Source of the DNA: Botryococcus braunii
Taxonomy: Eukaryota > Chlorophyta > Trebouxiophyceae
Direction: 5' to 3'
Length of the DNA stretch: 64,000 bases
NCBI GenBank assembly: GCA_002005505.1
Contig: KV908612.1
Location: 62,001 to 126,000, forward strand
Below the pieces are notes generated by a model that did not search any database, was not told the origin of the DNA, and was given only the letters and a program-made list of their open reading frames with translations. The stretch's first letter is position 1, and every line of letters starts with the position of its first letter. The position numbers were made by a program, and so were the translations under genes. Positions 9,958 to 20,115 of this stretch are shown here, piece by piece.

Positions 9958-12900
9958 CCTGGCCTGAGCCAGGGTCATGCATGGGGACCCCTGAGTCCCT
10001 CCTAGCCTGGCGCTGTTCATAACGCTGATCCCTTGTGAGGGTGGTTCCTGGGGGAAGTCTATGTTGAGACTTCCCCTGGAACCTGACCCCCTCCTACATC
10101 TTCTGCAGTTTGTCTAGCTGCGAGTGCGTTTCAGCACCCCCCCGAGCTAAATTTTGAAGATGGCCCAGCACTGACCATGACTGCCGTGAGGTCTCTGAAG
10201 TGGCAGGGGAACCATCCTGGCTGCTGGGGGCTCCAGCCACAGGTCCGACTGAGCTCCTCAGCCTGCTGTGATCCTCTAGAGAGCTGGCAGTGGTAGCAGG
10301 AGATCCAGTGGGCTTGCACTCCACCACTGGGTCATCCTCTGCTTCCCAAAAATTCACGGGAATGGCTGTTGGTGAGCTGGGGACATTGGAATTGCCTCCC
10401 CTGCCCTGCGAGGACGCTCCTGAGAGCCGTTGAGAGGATCCAGGTTGCACCTTAGACATACCCACTCTCTCCCCTCCTCTCAAATGCTCAAGGAATGTAA
10501 CATCCCTGCTCTCTTTCCATACACCATTGCCTACGTACACTCGATAGGCCTTGGACTGTGGGCAATACCCAGTGAACATGCCTGGAATGGTCTTTGGTCC
10601 AAATACAGACCGCTGACCTGGGGGAATGTGAACATGTGCCACACAGCCCCATGTGCGCAAGGAAGCAACATCAGGCTTTACCCCATAGAACATCTCAGTA
10701 GGGGTCAGAGGCCTGCCTGTGGTGGGGCCCACGTTGTACAGCAGGGTGGCAGACTCCAGTGCCTCCTTCCACAAGGAAGGGTCGACTGCAGCGTGCACCA
10801 ACAGGGTCCTTGTGCGCTCCTTCAGAGTCCGATTCATGCGCTCAGCAAGTCCATTTTGCTGAGGCGTGGATGGAGCTGAGGTCTCCATTTTAGTGCCCTG
10901 CTGAGCACAAAATTCTTTGAACTGTTGATTCAGAAATTCTGTCCCTCTGTCAGATCTCACACACTTCACCACTTTCTCATGAAATGTCTGCCAGTACTTC
11001 AAGAGCTCAATGAGGGCCTTGGGAATGGCTTCTTTCGACTTCACTGCCAATGAGGCTATCAGATGGGATTTTTCATCAACAACAGTAGCCCAAAAACGCT
11101 CTCCTGTGATTGCAGCTGGTGAAATGGGACCCACAGTGTCCACATGCACTCTATCTAAAACACTCTATGCAGGCCTAGAGGAAGCTGGAAAGGGGGGGCG
11201 AGAATGTTTCCCTTGTATACATGACTCACACTGGGGAGAACACTCTGAGCATGGAGCAAGGGACACATTGATCCCAGTCACCAGGTCTTCGTTGTCCAAC
11301 CTTGTCATGCTCTTAACCCCAGGATGCCCCAACCTTGCATGCCACAGTAGTCGATCTGTACACACGTGCCCTTTCCTGGCATGATACGAGGCAACATGAG
11401 GACTGGACTGTGGCTGCGCATCATGCTGGCTCTTGACGGGACACACCCATTCTAAAAAAAACAGCCCTCGCTCTCTGGCTATCTTACCAGACCAGGCTGC
11501 TGGGCCTTTCATGGTCGTGTACCCACCTGCACTGTCAGTGAGGAATGATGCTCCATCCTGAATGGCTCCTGTGACAGAAATCAGATTAGTGTGTGCAGTG
11601 GGCACACACTGCACATTATGCAGCCAAAACACCTCTTGTCTGGCATTGACCAGACACACAGACCCAGTTGCAACTATCCCTCCTTTGGCGTCAGAAGTGG
11701 CCAAATGAAGAGGGAGGGGTTGGGCATGCAGGACTGGGTTGTGTAGTAAAGACAGATCATTTACAAGGTGCACCGATGCACCACTATCTATCAGCCACGA
11801 GGTACTGCAAGCCCCATGAGACGTAGGGGTAAGCACATTCAACGAAACGAACATAGGCTCACCAGCACCTGGAGGAGGTGGTGGTGGGAGATGCCAGCCT
11901 GGGAAGAAGGGGAAGATAGTGGACACAGATCCAGGAGCATGTGAGGGTGCCACGGGAGGGCCTCCTCTGGACTGGCCAGCATCCCACCAGCTGGCTTGTT
12001 GCTGAGGAGCTCCAGTGCCCCACCACGCAGCTGGGCCCGCACTTGCAGCTTGCATTGTGCCACGTAGAGCTTGCAGCCTCTTCAGTTCCAGGCACTCCCT
12101 CCAGAAATGTCCCGTCTCGTTGCAGAAGCGACACGCCAGTTCCTCCTTTGGCCTCCTGCCACGTCCAGACCCTCGCCCCCTGCCTCCAGCGTTGTGAGCA
12201 GAAGGGCCATGGGGGGCCTGACCATCAGCAGGTGCTCCAGCTCCCACTCCTGGTGCTGCTCCAGCGCCCGGTGCAGCTCCAGCGCCTTGGGGAGGCCCAG
12301 GGATTCCACCCTGAGCTGGCACGGCTGCTGCTGCTGCTGCCATAACTGCTGCAGCTGATGCTGTGACTTGCACTGACTCTGCCAGCGGGATATCCTAGTA
12401 CTCCAAGTTCTCAATGGCAGTGAGGATCGTCTCCAGCATGTTGTAGGGGTCTGACTTGGCGGAGGTAATTGCCCAAGCGTCGTTCTGCAAGACTGCAGGT
12501 AGTCCCTTATACATATACCTGCAGATCTGGCGGTCGCTCAGCTGATGGTTATTGGCCTCCAGGGAGGCGGCAATACTGATGACTCGGTGGCACCATTCTT
12601 GCACTGTCTCTCCCTTTACCATGCCCTGTTTGAGCCCCTTGATCCACTTCTCGTTGATTTCCCTGTCCTTCCCTCCAGTGCAGCGGTCTGCCATCCACTG
12701 AATGAAGTCAAAAGCGCTCCCCCGCTGTTTGACTTCGTCGTGCCACATGGACGGGACAGACTGCAAAATGAAATGTTTTACTGCTGCGTTCTCTGCGGTC
12801 TTAGGCATAGCTGTCTCCAGCGCTCCCATTGCTCCTTTTTGCATTGCGCATGACTCCAGCTCTTCACGCCAGGCCCTGAAATTTGTGCGATCAGCCTTCA

Positions 12901-13105
12901 GCTGTGTAGACATCTTGGGATTGGAGGAGTTCATCGTGTATGCATACGAGCTGGCTGCAGTGCCTCCAGTGGTCTGTCCTGACTGTCCAGCTCCTGAGGA
13001 GGCCGTGTTGCCTCCTGCTGGTGTTGCCATAGTCTCTGTACTGCTGGAATTACTTTCAGAAACCTTGCTTTGGGAACGAGTTTGAGGTCTGGTCATACAC
13101 TTCAC
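9958..13105 (-). pseudogene. Copia Gag-protease-integrase of C with three in-frame stops
   Basis: One continuous minus-strand frame starting at ATG 13105, interrupted by TAG at 12395-12397, 11165-11167 and 10094-10096. Gag runs to about 12150 and ends in an RG-rich tract plus a zinc knuckle CRFCNETGHFWREC. The protease active site is SWLIDSGASVHLV (about 11790). The pre-integrase motif is HARLGHPGVKSM, and the integrase contains HVDTVGPISPAAI, RSDRGTEFLNQQ and NGLAERMNRTLKER, holding the DDE residues. The last segment reaches the linker before D. At 10094 and 11165 the stop replaces a codon that family B has as a CA-starting codon. It is inactive. Confidence 0.88.
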
Positions 13106-13496
13106 TTGCTCTCACAGCGTTCAGCCTGACATAGCTGGTTTAAGTATACCCTTCCGAAGTACACCACAGCACTTTCAAGTATTCCACCCTTTCGAGGTCT
13201 AGCATGTACCCTTAATATGCAAGATATGCAAAATATTCTTCAGCAATTCAATTGCTTGCCCACCCGGACCTACTGACGGTCTCACGACAACGACGACGGG
13301 TGATAATCTGAGGTCACTTCACGAAAAAAAAAACTTCCCAAGATATTGAAGACTCTGTCGGTAGGCCTTCTGAGTGAATATCCAGTTGTTCCTTTTTTAC
13401 TTCTTCTTGCCGTCAGGCGAGTCCGTGGAAAACCCAGTACAGATGCATCCGATGATGCAATGTACTCCTGTCTGCCCTTGGCTCAGCTGGAAGGGC
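13106..13496 (-). other. Leader of element C
   Basis: About 390 bp between primer site and gag start. I see no additional reading frame, unlike A-family elements, which carry an extra ORF here. Confidence 0.6.
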
Positions 13497-13510
13497 GTGG
13501 GCCCATAACC
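13497..13510 (-). promoter_or_regulatory. Primer-binding site of C (half-tRNA-iMet type)
   Basis: Minus-strand GGTTATGGGCCCAC abuts the 5' LTR. It is complementary to the anticodon arm of initiator methionine tRNA (GTGGGCCCATAACC, with the CAT anticodon), not to a tRNA 3' end. This is the internal priming known from Drosophila copia and yeast Ty5. The inner LTR end carries the tRNA-like GCCCATAACCT, so site and LTR end form a hairpin. Confidence 0.85.
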
Positions 13511-14211
13511 TGTAAAAGGTTATGGGCAGTGGCGTATCCTGTAAGCAAGCAGACAGGTCGTAAGTTCGTGCCTCTCCAGCTACAGTCCTTGACGACTGTC
13601 TGCTCTTTAGACACATGCAACTGCATGAACAAGACTGGCATCCTTATGTGCCCAGTATCTTTCCAAACCAGTTCCGTTACATGTTGATCTGTCAATGAGC
13701 ATCTACACACGGATAAGCTCCTGACGGCTGAAAGCAAGTACCTTCCTATACTCAATCAAGACTCCGTCCCTTAGCTGTTTGGGAGACTTGATTGTCCACT
13801 AAGATGGTTCACTTACAAACAAGCAATCAAACATGAACACATTACCAATACACACCCTGCGTCACCGCACCTGTAAGCAAGCAGACAGGTCGTAAGTTCG
13901 TGCCTCTCCAGCTACAGTCCTTGACGACTGTCTGCTCTTTAGACACATGCAACTGCATGAACAAGACTGGCATCCTTATGTGCCCAGTATCTTTCCAAAC
14001 CAGTTGCTCGACTATGCGGTGATCGCAGCTTTAATAGTCCTTTCACACTAACGCGTAATCTAAATCAGATTGTACCTTATGTTCGAAATAGACCTCCTCC
14101 GAACGTGTCTTGAGGTACCTTATGTGGATAGTGGACCCGTATCCTAATAATGTACATTTGAAGATCATCTAAAGCACAAGGCATTCTATAACGTATGTTC
14201 ACAACTCAACA
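13511..14211 (-). repeat. 5' LTR of C with duplicated module
   Basis: 701 bp. Read on the minus strand it starts TGTTGAGTTGTG and ends CCTTTTACA. A 135-bp module occurs at 14005-13871 (first in transcription order) and 13673-13539 (second), with no difference that I can see. The first copy ends TTACAG followed by GTGCGG, the second TTACAG followed by GATACG. A TATA-like TATTAAAG (minus strand, 14036-14029) begins 31 bases before the first copy, so transcription is expected to start at its first bases. Confidence 0.88.
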
Positions 14212-15805
14212 GTCATCCTGGTGCCAGCAGCATGCAGAGGTTCTCCAAGGAAGATCTGGTTACAGGAATCAATATCTCCCTTGCTCCCTGCTCTGAGTGC
14301 CCCAAGCACTGTGAATCGTGTATACAAGGGAATCACTCCAGACCTCCTTTCCCTGTATCTTCCAGGCCTGCACATAACCCACTCGATAGAGTCCATGTGG
14401 ATAGTGTGGGTCCCATATCACCTCCTGCCATCACAGGTGAACGATATTGGGTCACTGTAGTGGATGAAAGTTCACACCAAGTTGCCTCCCTGCCTGTGAA
14501 GTCAAAGGATTGCATCCCAAAGGCTGTGATAGACCTGCTCCGTTTTTGGCAGACCCAATGAGGCACGGTTGTGAAGTGTGTGAGGACTGACAGGGGTTTA
14601 GAGTTCCTGAACCAGCAATTCAAAGAGTTTTGTGCTCAGCAGGGCACTAAAATGGAGTCCTCAGCGCCCTACACGCCTCAGCAGAATGGGGTGGCGGAGA
14701 GGATGAATAGGACCCTGAAGGAGCGAACAAGGACTCTGTTGGTCCATGCTGCAGCAGACCCTTCCCTTTGGAAGGAGGCGCTTGAGACAGCTACCCTCCT
14801 CTACAATGTGGGTCCTACTTCAGGCAGGTCCCTGACCCCCATGGAATTATTCTTTGGTGTCAAACCTGATGTGTCTGTGCTGCGCACGTTTGGCTGTGTA
14901 GCCCATGTGCACATTCCCAGTGGCCAAAGGTCTGTTTTTGGGCCCAAGACCATCCCTGGGATGTTTACTGGTTATTGTCCCCAGTCTAAAGCGTATCGTG
15001 TGTACGTGGAGAATGGAGTGTGGAAGGAGAGTAGGGACGTCAGCTTTATCGAGCACTTGAGGGGGGCTGAGAGAGTGGGTCTATCAAAGGTCCAGCCTGG
15101 GTCTGTCTATGATTCTAGGATATCACCCCCCCTTGGCAGTGAGAATCTGGCAACGCCTCAAGCAATTCCCTCTGCTGCTCCACCCACGTTCTGGGATGAG
15201 GAGGATGACCATGGAGTGGAGACGCTTTCCACTGGGGCTCCTGGGACCTCTGGACTTTGTGCTGGGGATCAGTCTGGAGACGGGACCATAGCAGCACATG
15301 ACCAAGGAACCCCCACCAGCCTGGATTCTACTGTTGGGACCCCAGAACCATCTCAGCACTCGTGGTCGGTGCTTGAGCATATGCAGAATCTGGCCAGGGG
15401 GGGTGTAGAAACTCAATCCCAGGTAGAAAAAATGCAGAAGGTACAAGAGGGGTTGCGAATGCAGGGGAAGTCGCAAATTCCCCTTCCTCCAGGGACCACC
15501 CTTACAAGGGAGCAGCGTTATGTACAGCGCGTGGCTAGGAGAGAGCATTCTGACATCCCATTGCATGCCCCTGACCCAGGTCAGGCAATTGTGAGTGAGC
15601 CAAACATGGTTGGTCTCCCTGATATGCAGGGGCAGGTTGAGACAGTCGAGGCTATGTTCGGTGCAGATGTAAGAGATGAGAGTAGTGGGTTAGACATGCC
15701 AGCAGTAGGGGAAGCTGGTGCCCAATCCCAGTCACTGGCTAGTCATGCTTATGGTGTGCAGGCTGACATTGTAGGCGCAGCTCAGGCAAGTCTGGGTAGT
15801 GTGCC
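14212..15805 (+). pseudogene. Copia integrase of B2
   Basis: Begins within the HPGASSMQRFSKEDL pre-integrase motif and carries the integrase core (HVDSVGPISPPAI, RTDRGLEFLNQQ, NGVAERMNRTLKER). A TGA at 14559-14561 replaces the CGA arginine codon found in B1, a C-to-T change at CpG. The downstream frame is otherwise open to SLGSVP, where solo LTR E is inserted. Confidence 0.88.
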
Positions 15806-16500
15806 TGTTGTAATAGATAATAATATTTAGTGCCTTTCCCTCACAGGAGTAATATTGGCAATTCCGCCAGAGACAATAATACAAGACAAATCGGGCCGAG
15901 ACGTGACTCAGCACTAGGTTATGTACATTTGAATGTGGATAGCAGTAACGCAAGTTACACACACGTTTGTTGCAAGAAGGTAGTGGTGGCTGCGCAGCAA
16001 GGCAAGGCACTTGATTGGGACTATCACAGCACTTCGGGTGCTTCACTCACGTTGCCAATCAGTCCTTGATTGACAGTGTCTCTTTCTCTACTTCTCGTCA
16101 CACAGTAGAGCCGACACTGGTCTAACACCCTCCGTGCTGCCACCACACAGGTAATGTGTGCATAGTTAGGATAGCTTGTTTGAGACTCTGAATGCTTTTA
16201 GTTTATTATGTTAGGTGTATGCACTTGACTTTCCATTCATCGGACAATGAGACCACCCAGAACTGAGTGAGAACAGACTAGGGTAGTTTGAATTCCGTTG
16301 TTACGAGAGTGATAGAGTGCATGTTGTAATAGACTTGATTGGGACTATCACAGCACTTCGGGTGCTTCACTCACGTTGCCAATCAGTCCTTGATTGACAG
16401 TGTCTCTTTCTCTACTTCTCGTCACACAGTAGAGCCGACACTGGTCTAACACCCTCCGTGCTGCCACCACACAGGAATACGCCGAGCCCATAACCTAACA
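15806..16500 (+). repeat. Solo LTR E (A-like family) with duplicated module
   Basis: 695 bp, TGTTGTAATAG...CCTAACA, flanked by the perfect TSD GTGCC (15801-15805 and 16501-16505), with no internal region. This is the product of LTR-LTR recombination of a former element. A 142-bp module is present twice, 16009-16150 and 16333-16474, with no difference that I can see. The first is followed by GTAATG, the second by GAATAC, both after CACACAG. The 3' end contains GCCCATAACC, the tRNA-mimic also found in the B and C families. Confidence 0.92.
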
Positions 16501-16505
16501 GTGCC

Positions 16506-18380
16506 CAAGTGTGAGTCCAGGAGAGAGAGAGAGAGCTGCTGCTCCCCTCTGCATTGCGGAAGGTGCGAGAATGTAAGGGTGCTGCACATGAGTCCAGTAG
16601 TCAAGGAGAGAGAGAGAGACTTGAGAAGGAATCAGATAATCCCGGCAATACTGCCCAGTCCCAGCATAAGGTACATAATGTACCTTATTCTGGCAACCAG
16701 GGAGAGAGAGAGAGAGAGAAGGGAACAGCACCAGTAAGGCTGACAGCCCTGCTGCACCACAGCATAAGGTACAGAGTGTACCTTCTGTCAGGTTGGGAAA
16801 AGTTCACGTGCCCTCAAACTTGAGGGAAGCCCAGCGCTCACCTCAGTGGGAGTTTTGGCAGCAGGCAATGCAAGAGGAGATGGAGTCTTTAGACACCCAT
16901 GAGGTTATGCAGTATGTGGAAAGACCCCATGGGCAGAAAGTTATCCCTGTTCATTGGATTTTTTCTACAAAACGATGCACATGGGAATGTCACTCGGTTT
17001 AAAGCAAGATTGGTTGCCCAGGGTTGCAGACAGATTCCTGGTATAGATGTTGGTGAGGTTTTTGCACCTACCAGCAGCTATGGTGCTAGGAGAGCTGTGC
17101 TGGCAGTGGCTGCCACACAAAATCTTGAGATCCACCAAGTGGATATCAAGACAGCTTTTCTCAATGGGGAGTTGGAGGAAGAGGTCTATGTGACCCAACC
17201 ACCAGGATTTGAGAATGGCAACACGAGAGTTGTGTGCAAGCTCAGGAAGGCACTCTACGGTCTTAAACAAGCCCCACGGGCTTGGCACAAGACCTTGAGC
17301 GACAAGTTGAGCGTGATGGGGTATAGTGTGTGCAAGAGCGACGCTGGGGTATACATCAGGAGGGCCCCTGATGGTAATCTGTCGTTTATTCTTGTTTATG
17401 TCGATGATCTTCTCATAGTTGCCAGAGTGGTTGTAGAGATTGAGTGGGGGAAAGAGTTATTGAAGAAGGACTTCACCATCCATGATTTGGGAGAGGTGAA
17501 TGATTTCCTGGGGTGTCAGGTCCTACGCAATAGAGTTCAGGGCACTATTTCCATGAGTTGCACTCCCAAGATTGATGCTCTTGTGGAGAAGTTTGGCGTT
17601 GCTGATGATGGGCGTGTGGTTGATACCCCCATGTCCAAGGACTTCGTGGCTAGCAGCAGACCCGAGTCCTAAGATGGTATGTCACATGGGGCTGGTACCC
17701 CTCTGCCACCTGGTCATCGATACTGCGAGTTAATTGGATCGTTGCTGTACATAGCCAATACGACCCGGCCTGACATTTCTCAGGCTGTTGGAGTGTTGTC
17801 AAGGTATAGAATGACACCCACTACCTCACACTGGAATGAGGCCATTCGAGTGCTGAAGTACTTGAGAGATACCAGAGAGTTAGCTCTTACTCTGGGTGGA
17901 AAGGGCCCTGAGCTAGAAGGCTATGTTGATGCCGACTATGCTGGGGACCTAGACCACAGGTATTCCACCACTGGCTATGTTCTATCAGTCTATGGTAGGG
18001 CCGTGGTTTGGGGAAGCAAGAAGCAAAGCTCAATTGCTACCTCAACTGTGCAAGCTGAGTTTATGGCAGCTGGCCATATTGTGAAGGAAGCCAACTGGCT
18101 AAGGGGCGTCTTGGAAGAGATAGGGGCTGCACCTTGGAGGGTCAAAATTTTCTGTGACAACCAAGGATGCATTTCTAATTTACGGAACCCCCTGTATTCC
18201 AAATTCACAAAGCACGTTGCAGTAAGCTTCCACTACGCTAGGGAAGCTATGGCACTTGGGCAGGTAGATATCCTCTATGTGGAATCTGCTCGCAATGTGG
18301 CTGACATTATGACCAAGCCACTTGCCAAGCCCGTGTTTGTTGGTCATCGTGATTCACTAGGTTTGAGAAGATACACATAA
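16506..18380 (+). pseudogene. Copia RT and RNase H of B2, frameshifted
   Basis: Resumes at the linker (CESRRERE) and runs through RT and RNase H to the natural stop after GLRRYT. Damage: a frame change in the GA microsatellite near 16700-16720; two A bases fewer than B1 in the A-run near 16970, shifting the frame before DAHGNVTRFK; and a TAA at 17670-17672 where B1 has TCA. The YVDD motif ([11 protein letters not shown]), GYVDADYAGD and STVQAEFMAAG remain readable. Confidence 0.88.
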
Positions 18381-18400
18381 AGCATGCAGGCAAGGGGAAG

Positions 18401-19094
18401 TGTTGAGTTCTGAATATTATTATTGAATGCCTTGTGCTTTAAGTGATCTTCATGTGTGCACTATTAGGATATGGGTCCATTGAGAACATAAGGTACCTTG
18501 AGACACGGCAGATTCTGGACGTTTTCGAACATAAGGTACAATCCTATCTAGATCACACGTTTGTCGGATGAACTCTTAAGGCTGCCCCACCGGAGTGAAT
18601 ACCAACTGGTTGTGCAAGATGCTGGGCATTACCAGATGCTAGTCTTGTCCAACAGTTGTGTGTGACACTCAGCAGACAGTCGTACGGACTGTAGCTGGAG
18701 TAACTTCGTCTATTGACGACCTGTCTGCTTTGTACAGGTACGGTGCGGCAGTGTGTGTTGTATCATTGTTGCTATTGTGAGAGTGAACAAGCTTAGTGTA
18801 CCCTGTAGTCACTCAAACAGACAAGGGACAGTGACTTCAGGGAGTATAGGCATGTACTTGAACGTAGCTGTCTAGAGCCTGATCTAGTGATTGCTTGATC
18901 GGTGCTTGTGTACAAGATAATGATGTAACGGAACTGGTTGTGAAAGATGCTGGGCATTACCAGATGCTAGTCTTGTCCAACAGTTGTGTGTGACACTCAG
19001 CAGACAGTCATACGGACTGTAGCTGGAGTAACTTCGTCTATTGACGACCTGTCTGCTTTGTACAGGGAAAGCCGATTGCCCATAACCTTTTACA
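18401..19094 (+). repeat. 3' LTR of B2 with duplicated module
   Basis: 694 bp, TGTTGAGTTCTG...CTTTTACA, right after polypurine tract GGCAAGGGGAAG (18389-18400). Module copies lie at 18604-18737 (followed by GTACGG) and 18932-19065 (followed by GGAAAG), 328 bp apart, differing at about two positions. U3 contains AAGGTACCTT and a second AAGGTAC site. Confidence 0.92.
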
Positions 19095-19876
19095 GCCAGC
19101 TCTCTCGTTCCCTTAAGATATTTCAGCACCCTGATGGCTTCATTCCAGTGTGCTGTGGTAGGATTAATCCTATAACGAGAGAGTACCCCCACAGCTTGAG
19201 CTATATCAGGCCTGGTGGTATTGGCAATATACAATAGGGACCCAACCAGCTCACAATACCGGTTACCAGGAGGCAAAATGCTCCCAGCACCAATACTGTC
19301 ACTGTTGTCTTTAGACATAGGCCTCTGGGTGGCTACAGAATCCTTAGTCATTGGAGTGTCAGGCCCCAAGGACTCCAGATCCAGCCCAAATTTCTCTACT
19401 AGTGCATCAATTTTAGGGATACAGCTCAATGAGATGAGGCCTTTATCCTTGTCTCTCATCACTTGGCAGCCCAAGAAATCCTTCACCTCTCCCAAATCAT
19501 GAATGGTGAATTCTTGCTTGAGTAGCCCCTTCACTCTCTCAATCTTCCCCATGCCCTTGGAAACTATCAGCAGATCATCAACATATATTAGCACAAAGGA
19601 CTTCCCTCCATCTACTGAACACTTCACATAGACACCAGCATCACTCTTACACACCTCATATCCCATGGTATGCAACTTCTCATTCAGGGTCTTATGCCAT
19701 GCCCTGGGTGCTTGCTTCAGCCCATACAGAGCCTTCTTCAAGCGACACACAGTGTTACCATCCCCATTCTCAAAACCAGGAGGTTGTGTGACATACACCT
19801 CCTCTTCCAATTCACCATTCAAGAATGCTGTCTTGACATCCACTTGGTGGATCTCAAGACCCTCTTGTGCAGCCAC
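19095..19876 (-). pseudogene. Copia RT of element F (A family), inner fragment
   Basis: Minus-strand RT from [20 protein letters not shown] to [10 protein letters not shown], including [12 protein letters not shown]. It is open throughout but bounded by two insertions: G at 19877 and B2 at 19094. It is closely related to A1 and I. RNase H and the LTR of F lie beyond B2, outside the window. Confidence 0.9.
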
Positions 19877-20102
19877 TGTAAGAACAGTGGGTCCTTGTAC
19901 CTCCTTGTATGGTCAAGGGAGTACCCCGTGCACCAGATTCGTACATTCATACATATTTGCCTTTACCGCGTACGGCTATATTTGGCGTTCCGCCTGTGTT
20001 GTAAGCGAGTGCCGTTGGTAAATGTAAAGACTATTCATCCGAGATCTCAACTTGGTCTGCTTGCTCGCTCTCAAAACCTCTTCCGCTGAGCATGTCATGA
20101 CA
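19877..20102 (+). repeat. 5' LTR of G
   Basis: 226 bp, TGTAAGAACAG...GTCATGACA. It matches 26613-26838 with about one substitution (CTCCTTG against CTCGTTG), so the insertion is young. Confidence 0.94.
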
Positions 20103-20103
20103 A

Positions 20104-20115
20104 TGGTATCGGCGA
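20104..20115 (+). promoter_or_regulatory. Primer-binding site of G
   Basis: TGGTATCGGCGA, two bases after the LTR, the same 12-mer as in D and H. It ties G to a Gypsy helper. Confidence 0.8.

Larger units (their letters stand above)
2259..14211 (-). mobile_element. Copia element C (interrupted by D; continues left of A1)
   Basis: Degenerate Ty1/Copia element on the minus strand. Its 5' LTR is at 13511-14211, followed by primer site, gag, protease, integrase and part of RT. D (3121-9957) splits it between integrase and RT, and A1 cuts it in RT at 2258/2259. Its right LTR end abuts B2 integrase sequence at 14212, so C is inserted in B2 (expected TSD GTCAT, 14212-14216). It is related to but clearly distinct from family B, with similar protein order and a diverged LTR. 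Confidence 0.9.
14212..19094 (+). mobile_element. Copia element B2 (B family), right part
   Basis: Ty1/Copia element of the same family as B1 and B3. It starts in this window in the pre-integrase region because C interrupts it at 14211/14212. Solo LTR E is inserted at 15806-16500. B2 ends with its own LTR at 19094, after which the minus-strand RT of F begins, so B2 sits in F (expected TSD GCCAG, 19095-19099). Confidence 0.92.

Noticed and set aside
10430..10879. Open frames of 60-150 codons on the strand opposite to pol genes (also at 1040-1501, 29212-29613, 49069-49470, 54910-55452 and others)
   Set aside because: They recur wherever the same pol sequence occurs on the other strand, carry no family motif and follow from the codon use of the real gene.
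14559..14561. Alternative genetic code (TGA or TAG as sense) to explain in-frame stops
   Set aside because: B1 uses ordinary codons at the same positions and has none of these stops, so they are decay.
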